Assembly: GCA_026874595.1 (NCBI GenBank)
Contig: CM049314.1
Span: 72,120,300 to 72,184,299, forward strand
Direction: 5' to 3'
Origin: Sipunculus nudus
Taxonomy: Eukaryota > Annelida > Sipuncula > Golfingiida > Sipunculidae
Length of the DNA: 64,000 bases
In this document: positions 54,050 through 64,000 of the stretch, piece after piece
Layout: every line of letters starts with the position of its first letter
Position numbering within the stretch: position 1 is the stretch's first letter
Program-made: the position numbers and the translations under genes
Notes under the pieces: generated by a model
Database searches by the model: none
Told to the model about the DNA's origin: nothing
Seen by the model: only the letters and a program-made list of their open reading frames with translations

Positions 54050-56750
54050 TACGATCACTTACACTTAAAAAGACGCATAACAAATTATAACGAACAGCGA
54101 CAGTATTACTCGAAACTAAGTTTCATTATGAGATGGTCATTGAAATCTGACGTACTTTTATTTTACAAATCGGTTAAAAAAAGGATAATCAATGAGAGAA
54201 CAAGGCCAGGGCCATCAAATAAACCTGAAATTTATCAAAACAGCACCTTTCCAACCATTCAAAAAGGCATGTAATTAAAAATTACAAAATTAAATTAAGT
54301 TAAAAATTAGAGAGCAGTCAGTTTTATCCACCATTTCAACCTTACGGTTGGCCAATATAAAAAAAAACAATATTTACTCTTGGAGAAAACATCAGCAATG
54401 ATCCAATACCACGGAGCAGTGGGAGTGTGCGTGTGTGTGTAGGTGCGTGTGTGTGTTTTTGGAAGGGGGGTCAACACTCTATAACGTCCATTCATTTAAA
54501 GGTGGCTATTCGATATCTGACAGCTATTAACTTAAGGTATTCCCTTGAATCTTTTATAAAAAAATAGGCCAGAAAACGCCGATAACACGACAACTAGGCT
54601 ATATGCTTTGTTTACACCCAGGTGTTTATAACATGCATAGGGCACCGCCAAAAGAATCCAAACACACTGGCAAGGACATTTTGCGGCACGTCAGACGAAC
54701 CGTAGTTTTGTAAAGAGCGTTTGTTTTGCACCTACTGCTTCCGTACATATTCAACTGACCGTCTTAGCTTAAATGAGTTTTGTGTTTGTCAACATTATAG
54801 TGCATGCACCGTGTGTACTAACAGCTTGTTGGTAAACAAGCTCATACAACCGCCACAGAAGCATTGTAAGGACGTTTGGTGACAGGAATTACCTACATTT
54901 CATTAATATGTTTGCATAGTTAACAAGACATCACATACATCTACAGTAAAGGTAGGTGAGCAAATGGCTTTAAACTCTCCCGCCCAAATTGATTGATGGA
55001 TTTAGCTATCTTAAACCTTTCATTTATCCGTGAACCGGATACAATACGCCAAATACACAACAGCGCACATGCTTAATTATGTTTGCAACCACCGGGGCTG
55101 CACAAATATCAATTCTACTGCACAACACTTGAATGAATGCATGTGTACACTTACATGTATCTCACCTTTTTTACCGGAATCCTTATGGTAACCAGGTCTC
55201 AGGTACTCATCTCATGTTATCGTCTGCTCCAGTACCCGCTGAATACTAATCCCACTATCTACACTCGCATTGTATTTCTCTGTTACAGCTGTTCAAATCA
55301 TCCATTGTCTTTGGGTCGCATGGCCACATTGTATGAATACAACATAAAATAAACCTACCTGCATGCAACGTGACAGGTTTACATAGTCTGTGCATATATA
55401 CGGCATATGGGCTAAGCTTTACTATTGGCCTTGGTGCCGCTCAATAACTGTTCATTATATCTGAATAATGGCATATCGGTTTGTACGCCTCGCTGCCATC
55501 ACCAGATCAATATATCGGCGTTTTGTTTTGTCTCCGGATGTTGGAGCCCTGATCGACCGTGTGTAGGGCCCACGGGGACCGTGCTTGCGTGAATGTCAAC
55601 TAGTGTTGACACGTTTTGATTCATGTATGCACGATTTTTTTTCTAAATGGGAGCTCACTGATGCAATATTTACGGGTGCTTGTTTAGGTATCCAATTCGG
55701 GTGTCATTTGAACAATATTACATGTTAAGCAAATGAAAGTATTCGGTACAGTGGCGTATCAATGTTACCTGAAAGCCAGGAAGTCGTGAGAGTCAGGTGA
55801 AAACAAACACCTGTCGGCAATGATTAACACTGAGTCATCGAGTCGAGTTTTTTTTAAACAAAGATGCATCATTAGCTTCAATAATGAAAGAATGACAATG
55901 TAAAAGGTCCCAGAGATTTATTTTGTTATAGTAAGAAAAGTTCGTACAGTTCTGTCATCCTTAATAAAAAATATTTCAGGAGCGCGGAAAAAAAGCGTAT
56001 TTATAAAAACTTCATGCTAACAGCTCAGTGTTATGAAACGTAATTTCGGGGAACTGGTCGGGATCATTTCTCTTTAGAGCTTTGCACCTTAGAACAGTTT
56101 TACTGTGAAAGAGATTTTTCTGTATTTATTTTTGTTATTATATCCACGTTTGAGCAACCTTAAACATATTAACACATACGAAATTTTATTTCTTATTCAG
56201 ATTTTGTTTCACGCTGTTAATGTTAATCTTTATACTAGTTTTGAATTTATGCAAGGAGGGCATTGTAAATTTGCAATGCAAAAAAAAAAAAAAAAATCCA
56301 GACACTGAAGTTAAACTTTTTGTTGCAAGTCTTGAAACGGTTGTTCAGCTGTAGCTGAATAAGACATCCTGCGACATCTACCAGCTGGTAAAGAAATCAG
56401 AAGTGATAGCCTTTGTCAACTAGACCCGTCTCTCATTGCAATCACTTTGGATAGAGGTTGCACTGGTTTCTCGTACCACTGACATTAGACTGGAGGTTCA
56501 ACCCGTATTCCAAATTCCACTGTTTTATCAAATAACACATACGACATATTGGTTATAGCCGAATGAAATGTAATGCAAGCCGTGAGGTTTGCGAGGTCTA
56601 TTTTACCATGATCGAGAAATCACGGTTTGCATTACATTTACTCGGGCTATATCTGATTAATTTGTCCCACATGCGCCACCTCCTGGTCGAAGGTCGCGTG
56701 TCACTTTTTTTTGTCAAGCACCGCGTATTCTATCTCAGAATGTAAAACTT
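54050..56750. other. Intergenic DNA
   Basis: No supported exon. GT microsatellite at 54425-54456, A run at 56279-56296. A short tRNA-like or palindromic stretch around 56570-56630 repeats GTAATGCA/TGCATTAC. Confidence 0.45.
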
Positions 56751-56752
56751 GA

Positions 56753-57940
56753 TTTTAAGCTCAGCTGACTGTAAATCATCTGAGCTTTAGCAATCACTCT
56801 TTGTCCGTCGTCCGTCTGTCTGTCTGTCCGTCCATCCGTTAACCAGGCACAAATCGTAACCGCTGGACCTGGAATCTTCTAACTTTACATCCAGAGAGGT
56901 CCATGAAAAGTCTCCATGGAAACCGGGAATTAGGTCTCTGTTACCCATATTCTTCAAGCTATAGGGCTCTGAAGTACCCCCCCCCCCAGAATAATGAAAA
57001 AATTGACACAAAAGCTCATGTATCTGAACAACTAATGTATTGATCATCATGATTCTGTGCACAAATATTAATCATGGAGTGTTTCATTAGTTTCTGCAGA
57101 CTGGTGGCGCCACCTATATTTTTTCGATTTTTTACGATTTTTTTCTCTCTATTTTTAAGACCTTAAAAGATGTGGTCATCTGTTAACAGGGCACAAATCG
57201 TAACCGCTTGACCTGAAATCTTCTAGCTTTTCATCCAGAGAGGTCCATGAAAAGTCTCCATGGAAAACTGGAATTAGGTCTCTGTTACCCATATTCTTTA
57301 AGCGATGGGGCTCTGAAGTATCCCCCCCCCCCCCCGAATAATGAAAAATTTGATACAAAAGCTCAAGTATCTTAACAACTAATACATTGATTACCATGAT
57401 TCTTTGCATGGATATTTGTCATGGAATGTTTCATTAGTTTCTGCAGACTGATGGCACCACCTGTATTTTTTTTTACTATTTTTTCTCTGTTTTTAGCCAA
57501 AGCAGGGCACAGATCATAACCATTGAACCTGGATTCTTCTTACTTTAAATCCAGGGAGGTCCATGAGAAGTCTCCTTAGAAATGTGAAATTAGGTCTCTG
57601 TAACCCATATTTTTTTAGCTATGGTGCTTCTAAACACCCCTCTTTGATACCAAAGTAGGGCACAAATCATTTATAACCATTTGGCCCAGAAATTTCTCAC
57701 TTGACATCCGGAGAGTTCCTCAAAAGTTCTTCCCAGAAACTGAAATTCGGTTCACTGTGACCTATATTCCCAGAGTTTTGGGGTATGTTTTAGCACCCCA
57801 GAAATAATGCAAAAAAAAAAAAAACACACAAACTGCCAGATTACTCAGGAAAGGCTGGACATTATCTTAATTAGTTGCCTGTGCAAGGACATATTGTCAA
57901 CATGTCAGTTGGCTGAGCGTCATGACCCATGGGTCACTTG
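56753..57940 (+). mobile_element. Non-autonomous repeat element, copy 4
   Basis: The 5' hairpin TTTTAAGCTCAGCTGACTGT with CTGAGC is followed by a (CCGT)n-like tract (56799-56842). The 3' end has TGACCCATGGGTCA (57923-57936) then CTTG. The interior is a tandem of about 340-bp units, each opening CAGGGCACAAATCGTAACC (56847, 57187, and degraded at 57502 and 57655). Each carries a C run, a GTTTCTGCAGACTG stretch and, in the first units, GGTGGCGCCACC. Confidence 0.7.
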
Positions 57941-57949
57941 ATTTTGTTT

Positions 57950-58321
57950 GCTCTTGATCCAGGAGGCATAGTTACTATGCTATTAATAATAAACTAGTTC
58001 TTTGCCTTATTTGAAAAGTCGCATGTAACCTTACTTACGTGGTAATTTTTGGCATTACCCTTGGATGCAAGCAGATGTAAACATACCTTTAGAACATAGG
58101 AAAGTAGGCCGCATGAGGGACAATAAATATAAATATGAATATATATATATATATATAACGGGTCTGTCTTAAACTCGTCTGGTTCTTTCCTGTGTTCTCC
58201 CTCAGGGAGTTGCTTTATATTTTTTTTTGCTCAATCCAGACCATAGTTCCCCCTTAAGATTTGGTCGTTTTACATAACAAAAGAGCAGGTAATAGCGGGA
58301 ATTCTTGCCGTGGAGACGGCA
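57950..58321. other. Intergenic, short TA tract
   Basis: TA tract at 58139-58157; nothing else recognised. Confidence 0.4.
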
Positions 58322-58380
58322 TTCCGCTCATACTGTTGGTTGTGGCAGCACGCCATATCTCTATTTTGTCTATCTTGTAG
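58322..58380 (+). repeat. 59-bp direct repeat, first copy
   Basis: Runs from TTCCGCTCATACTGTTGG to CTATCTTGTAG and is identical to 58675-58733. This copy is followed by GTGAGT, so it ends like an exon at a splice donor. Confidence 0.9.
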
Positions 58381-58674
58381 GTGAGTTACCACTTTTCATA
58401 TTGTTAAAGGTTTCTTATTTTATTACCACCTTTATAACTCTCGTCTCTAAATAGTCTCTGAATATATGCTTTAACTTACCTTGTAATATTGACGAAGTTT
58501 TCACTCGAGCTTAATCATGGTTTCCGTTTTGCTCTCGAGCTGAAACGTAATTTTTACTCTCTCTGAACCCGTCTTCATTTTTACTCTCATGCATGAAATA
58601 CATGCATGCGAGTGTTTTCTTATCGTATATCTCCGTATGTCTTTATGTATGTTAACATGTGTTATAAAGCAGGT

Positions 58675-58733
58675 TTCCGCTCATACTGTTGGTTGTGGCA
58701 GCACGCCATATCTCTATTTTGTCTATCTTGTAG
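58675..58733 (+). repeat. 59-bp direct repeat, second copy
   Basis: Exact match to 58322-58380, 353 bases downstream. The 294 bases between them have no similarity to either copy. Here the following bases are TAAACG, so the donor-like sequence is absent. Confidence 0.9.
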
Positions 58734-58774
58734 TAAACGTATACACCACCACTGGACGTCTTTTTTTTCTTGGT

Positions 58775-58811
<37 letters not shown>

Positions 58812-58846
58812 AACATCTCCCGAACGCTTATTTCCGACCCCGTTAC

Positions 58847-58902
<56 letters not shown>

Positions 58903-58905
58903 GTA
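58775..58905. repeat. (GA)n, (TA)n and (CA)n microsatellites
   Basis: GA tract at 58777-58809 and TA/CA/TA tracts at 58847-58905. Overlapping open frames of Arg-Glu or Ile-Tyr are repeat artefacts. Confidence 0.95.
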
Positions 58906-59304
58906 TATTAGAACCTCGAATATCCGAAGAGTTGGGGGGGGGGCATTAATTTGGTCGGATAGTTATGCTTAGGGATATGCGAGCTACACCATTTTTTTCA
59001 ATAGGTAAACTATTACTTGTATCAGAAGGTACACCTGAGCATATCAACTTTCCAGTATACGTGCCAGTTAATCCAGATCTACCAGTAACCATATCCTTTC
59101 TCAAGATCTCTTAATAAAACAGGGAAGCCTTTATATCTAATGAATATACAGTTGTTTTTTTTTTTTGGTCGAAGGCACCACAATGAATGTTACACACAGT
59201 ACGCTTATATTTACAGGCTTACTAATGCTGCCATCTACGGGTAGTAAAGTGAATGATTTTACATATATCTTCGTATGACGCATGAGCAACATAGTACTAT
59301 ATTA

Positions 59305-59680
59305 ACAGTGTTGGAGGTCTTGAGACCGGTCTTGGCCTCAAGGACGGTCTCGAGGCCGGACTCGGCCTTGGCCTCAAAAGGAAATGAGTCAGACTCGGCC
59401 TCGAGCCTTCGGCCTCGGTGATATGGCACGAGGCCAGCTCGAGGCCGCGCTCAAGTTTGACCTTTTTCATATATATGCATTTGAGCTATAAATCATGCCA
59501 GAATTTAGACATTGAATCTTAGTTGTATGGACTCTGACTTGGTTGATGGTGACTCGGCCTCGGTAGTGGACGGCTGTGACTCGGACTCGGTCTTGGTCTC
59601 GGATTGTCGTGACACGGACTCGGCCTTGGTCTTGGAGGGCCACGACTCGGACTCAGCCATGGCCTCGGAAGGCTGTTGTA
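59305..59680. repeat. CTCGGCCTCGG-rich degenerate satellite
   Basis: Dozens of variants of ACTCGGCCTCGG, GGTCTCGAGGCCG and CTTGGCCTC in a hexamer or 12-mer rhythm. A gap at 59450-59510 splits it. Because the repeat keeps a 3-base phase, frames stay open on both strands (Asp-Ser on +, Ser-Glu on -). I do not treat them as genes. Confidence 0.85.
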
Positions 59681-59699
59681 GGATTTTCCCACAGATAAT

Positions 59700-60535
59700 A
59701 GAAAACAACACAGGACTTTACGTTTAAAATCACCAAATGGCCGAAGGGTCTGTCCGAAACATAAACTGCCCGTCTAAAAGTAAACCGGGATAAACATGCA
59801 GGGAGCTAGTACGGTCACGGCAGGCTACTGAGCTTCCCCTTATGTCGATTAACGTTTAGCTCCTTGCCACGTTAGAAGGACATAACCAAGTGCCGACCAG
59901 ACGTGTGGATCATTCAGCACAAGCGGAAGAGTGGGTTGGCCTGTATATTACCGGCTGTAGGCCAGCCTACTTTACAACTGGGGTGGCCTATTAATGGGTC
60001 TGGTCAAATATATATAAGGGTTAGTAGGCCTGATGTCTAACACCGCAACTCGTACAATTATAGGGGATGGGTCGAATGTTTGCACTGTAACGGCTTAGTA
60101 AATACAGCTGTCGATAACCAATTAAGCCTAATTAGACGAGCCATTTTTATTCTTCACGACCGACTGAACGACACTCAGCAAAATATCCCCAGAGTCACAT
60201 TCGGTTATTTGGGAAATATATATTTTCCGAATGTCATTAATGTACTTCTCGGTTAACAGAGGTAGTTTTTGGGTCCTCAATTTGAATTTCGGGGAAAACG
60301 AATTTTCGGAAAATAAAATCATACCGAAGGCTTAATGCGAAGCTGTCCAATGTAATAAACATCAGGTATAATCTCTAACTGATAAAAATAATGGACCATA
60401 ATTTGAAAAGTACTGGATCCCTTGTCAAGTACATGTGATACATGAACATGCACAAAGTAATTACTACAAAATTTGAACCCGAGTATATAACCACCAATTA
60501 TACTAATTCGCTCCTGAAACACTGGCATGGGTGTA
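59700..60535. other. Intergenic DNA
   Basis: No exon or repeat recognised. Confidence 0.4.
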
Positions 60536-60960
60536 CACAACGCAAAATGATTGTAGGTGGCGCAACCATTCTCTATGTACAAGAAAATCATCGGAGCTGC
60601 ATGCATGACCATAAAAATTCCGTCAAACAATTCTCTGGTGCAAAAGCAATTGTAGGCGGCGCCACAGGTCTTGAAAACGCTAAGTGATTCACGGGCATAT
60701 AACATTTCAGGCAGATACAACAAATCATTCCTGAAGTACTTACATGGATATGTAATACACAAAAGGGGTTGTAGGTGGCACCATCAGACTTCTTCATGCG
60801 AATGTAATCACAGAGTTATGATCATGCAACATTTAAGGCAGGCAGATCAAACCAATATTGAGTTATCTGCACGGTTGCAAGCAACACAAAAACAATTGTA
60901 GTTGGTGCCACCGATCTTGTATACGACTAAACTATCAGAGATGTATGGATATGCAAACAT
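60536..60960 (-). repeat. GGTGGCGCCACC module array, minus orientation
   Basis: Four modules near 60550, 60660, 60775 and 60905 read CAATTGTAGGYGGCGCCAC or close variants preceded by CACAAAA. On the minus strand this is the GGTGGCGCCACCTACAATNG...TTTTGTG order of the 13-19 kb arrays. Spacing is about 110-130 bp. Confidence 0.65.
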
Positions 60961-60964
60961 TCAG

Positions 60965-62785
60965 CAAAATGCATCACTAAACTAAAATATACATGACAAT
61001 GCAATACCTACAACAGTCAGTTCTACAGCAGCCTCTAAATAACAGCCACAATCCTTTCAATCGTAGCAATGAGCCAGAGCCATTTATGCTTCTGCATTTT
61101 TGCATTTGTGCATCTATCACATTCTGATTGGTTACCTAAGACTTTAACATTATTGACAGTTTATTTTCACTGCAAACCTGCCTCGATCACTACTGATAAT
61201 TATTAGCATTAATGTTAGGCTACTATCTTTTTACTCTCTGGTTAATTTATAAATTACATCTGAGACTTGTCTATTTACACTCATCCTCCGTCCTTGAAAA
61301 AAATCTTTGAGTGTGTTGCTGAACCTTTTGGAGTATTTCAGAAATTCTCTCTTTCTTTGTTCCAGGCTCTGAAAATTAAAGAATTCACGTTAACATTTTA
61401 AATTAAAGTGAAATTTCTTAATATTGATCTAAACAGGAATTTCATGAAGTTCGTAGGCAATGGCAATGGACGTTCGCACAATATGACAGATGTTAATGTA
61501 GACCTTTGACAGAATAAACTAAGATGTTAAAGTAACAAGGACTTATTCTCTTACAAGTCAGCAACATAGTACAATCACATATACCATATGTGATAATTTT
61601 ATAATCAAAGGGGGAACATGGACACAAACAAAAATCACATTCTGCAATTTCAAATTATGCAAAAGCTATGATAGGATCTTCTCATGTTTTGTCTCAATGA
61701 AGTTCAAAACTTAAATGAACACTGGTTGAATAGTAAGTATCAGTACAATTATTTTAAAATAAATTACAAAAGTATATATCTTGGACCTGGGCTTAGACAG
61801 GATAATTACAAAAGTTCCCAGTGCCTGAAATTATGATTTAAGAAGTTTGGGAAATTCTACGCTTGTGATTTATGCATATTACAAGAAGTTATATTATTAC
61901 AAAACTAGTGACCCCGAGTCATATAGTAAGCAGCTGATTTGTTATGTGTTGCACCTAAACTCATAATTTGATCACTTCTAAACATCATCATACATGGCAA
62001 ATTTCAATGCAAGACCAAGTATAATTAGTAACTGAAAAAATTGTCTCTTTGTTTTAAATTTGTTTTAAATTTCAAATTTTAATTTTTAAAGTGACAATTT
62101 TTAGCAATGGCTGAGGCATTTTTTAGGCATCTCATGATAATCGGGATATATGTATGCCAGATGTCTATTTTTTCAGTTTACTAATACATTGTTAACAATT
62201 AAGCATCAAAGCATAATTTATCACAAGAAACTAAATAAAGCAAATAAAGTTACTATATGTGGCTCCATCAATTTTACACCATAAAACTGTTCATAATAAA
62301 TTTTCAAGGTAATCTATATTCCAGTGAACCTTGGTGGAACTCTCACATGAACAGGCTGAAAAAATATCATTAGCATCTGGAATATTTAACAATCTAATGA
62401 AAACTAAATAGTACCGGTGTGAATCTGACAACTATCACATGAATACATCATAGGTGTACTGGATGTCAATGGTCACACATATCTACGTTTATCCTATTTT
62501 GATTCTTTTTATTAATGAAATACCTCTTTATAACATTATTAAAAATATCAACTCCGGGACTTACTTTGCAAGTTGCTGTAGCTTTCCAACCGTATCAAGC
62601 ATGCCATTCTGATGATGATGACCGTGTAATATGATCGGAAGCAACAGCTACGAACAATGCAAGTCCCTGAGTTGAGAGTTTTACTAATGTAATGGAATCT
62701 CCAGGGACGAGATCCAACATACTGTCGCAGTTGGGATTTTGTTCGCAAGGCTTTCAAAAATGTGATATTTGTGAAAGGGGGAAAA
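60965..62785. other. Intergenic AT-rich DNA
   Basis: No exon with convincing borders or domain; no named repeat. Confidence 0.45.
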
Positions 62786-62787
62786 CA

Positions 62788-63485
62788 ACAAGGGACCTGT
62801 TGGTCACGGCGCCAAGCTGAAATTGATTATGAGAATTTTTTTTAAATATAAAAACCTAACAAATGGAAATGTGGCAACAGTTAGCCTCTCATGATGATAT
62901 CAGTATTGATATCTGAACAAATATGCATGCAAATTATGAAAAAGGAAGAAAGTGGAGATGAGTTGATCAAAGTTTAATAATACACATTTAATATATAAAC
63001 TGAAATAACAGCTAGGGCCTTAAAAAAATCAAAATTTTCAATTTTTCAAATCAGAACAAGTTTAATATTCATTTGTCATTCTAAATTGGAGCTATCATTT
63101 GTAAACAAATATGTGGACAGATGGCCTCTGTGAACTTGGCTTTTGACCTTGTGACCCCAAAATCTATAATTTTCTCCCGCTATTAGAAAGTGAGCAATAC
63201 GTGGAAGATGGAAGGTTTTGGATGAAAAGTTTGGCTTAAAATACATCCGCAATCTTTCTAAATAAGTGGGTCCTGTGACCTTTGACCTCATGACCCAAAA
63301 ATCAATAATTTCTTGCTTTAGAAGTGGGCCGTATATAATTCAAGGTTGAAGTTAGAAATTGATATGTCAATCCAAATTGGAGTTTTTATCAGGAAACTAA
63401 TTTGACGGACATACAGGAAGACGGACAGACGGACAGATGGACAAGATGATTATTATAGGGCATCTCCTTATTCAAGTGGGGCCCT
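62788..63485 (-). mobile_element. Short (~0.7 kb) minus-strand member of the dispersed repeat
   Basis: On the minus strand the 3' end reads CAGCTTGGCGCCGTGACC then a degraded palindrome and CCCTTGTTG, like copy 2. A CCGT-type tract (GACGGACAGACGGACAGATGG on +) lies near 63403-63440. The presumed 5' end has GGGCCCCACTTGAATAAGG with GATGCCC, a different hairpin from the other copies. It contains the DR1 motif TGACCTTTGACCT at 63276-63288. Confidence 0.55.
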
Positions 63486-63489
63486 TATA

Positions 63490-63890
63490 AAACACAAGGT
63501 TTCAGGATACTAGATGAAACCACAGTTGCAAATCTGATAGTATCAATATAATTTGGCAGTCCCAAAATAAAGGGAAAATATAACAAATAAAAAAAATACA
63601 GGTGGTGCCACCAGTCTTCAGGAACTCTAGAAACCAGTCAAATTCAATATACACACCAGGTTTCTGGACACTAGATGAAACTACAGTCAGAAAAAAATGA
63701 CATAATTGCTCTTATTTAACGGGCTAAAATAACAGAAGAAAAACAATCTTAAAAATTAGAAAAAAATGCAAGTGGCGCTATCAGTTATCGGGAAGTGATA
63801 AACCTTGCCATAGTTAACATTCAAGGCAAAATTCACTGCAATCCATGAATTATCTAGATACTTGAGGTTTTGTATCAAATTTCTAATTAA
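63490..63890 (-). repeat. GGTGGYGCCACC modules, ~160-bp period
   Basis: GGTGGTGCCACCAGTCTTC at 63602 and AGTGGCGCTATCAGTTATC at 63772. The stretch AGGTTTC(A/T)GGA(T/C)ACTAGATGAAAC occurs at about 63499 and 63658. Confidence 0.55.
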
Positions 63891-64000
63891 TATGGGGGTT
63901 CTTACAAGCGCCATAGCTTGGAGGATATAGGTCACAGTGACATAATTTCAGGTTTCCATAGAGATTTTTCATGGACATCCCTAGATGTCAGGTTAGAAAA
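63891..64000 (-). mobile_element. Dispersed repeat copy running off the right edge
   Basis: On the minus strand it gives GATGTCCATGAAAAATCTC, TGGAAACCTGAAATTATGTC, GACCTATATCCTCC and AAGCTATGGCGC, matching the opening unit of copy 4 at 56.88-56.97 kb. Its 5' end should lie beyond the window. Confidence 0.6.

Overview
This is animal nuclear DNA, most likely from a bivalve or related lophotrochozoan. It is AT-rich and intron-rich, crowded with TA microsatellites, and holds several copies of a repeat carrying a (CCGT)n stretch of the kind I associate with bivalve genomes. The placement is inference, not a search result.

Layout. About 2.2-12.4 kb (+) is a complete RPL8 (uL2) gene with six coding exons and a probable non-coding first exon. 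Each of its six introns carries one box C/D snoRNA, and the six form three sister pairs sitting in neighbouring introns. Each pair shares a guide that matches conserved 18S or 28S rRNA. Intron 4 has been enlarged by a 2.3-kb mobile repeat. From 12.4 to 22 kb lies a repeat zone: arrays built on a GGTGGCGCCACC module, a 3.2-kb repeat element inserted among them, and a 2.4-kb near-identical sister of the RPL8-intron element. A tRNA-derived SINE lies at 22.5 kb. At 23.9-25.1 kb (-) is a possible unrecognised multi-exon gene. From 26.6 to 29.2 kb (-) are seven exons for the N-terminal half of an SLC5-type sodium-coupled monocarboxylate transporter, with two probable one-base frameshifts and no recognisable 3' half. 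At 30.46-31.95 kb (+) is a 5'-truncated L2/CR1-type LINE with an open reverse-transcriptase frame. The 34-44.3 kb region is gene-poor and contains an old, diverged duplication of about 2 kb. Candidate exons of an unknown gene lie at 45.07-49.14 kb (-). An intact PTB/PID-domain gene (PID1/FAM43-like) is at 49.9-50.6 kb (-). The rest is non-coding as far as I can see: a MITE, a 37-bp minisatellite, another SINE, further mobile-repeat copies, an exact 59-bp duplication, a CTCGG-rich satellite and more GGTGGCGCCACC modules.

The clearest connected system is RPL8 plus its snoRNAs: one transcript would supply a 60S protein and guides for methylating both rRNA subunits. The second theme is the dispersed repeat family. 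Its copies end in a 14-bp palindrome, begin with a hairpin, look like non-autonomous rolling-circle (Helentron/HINE-type) elements, and carry perfect DR1 nuclear-receptor motifs.
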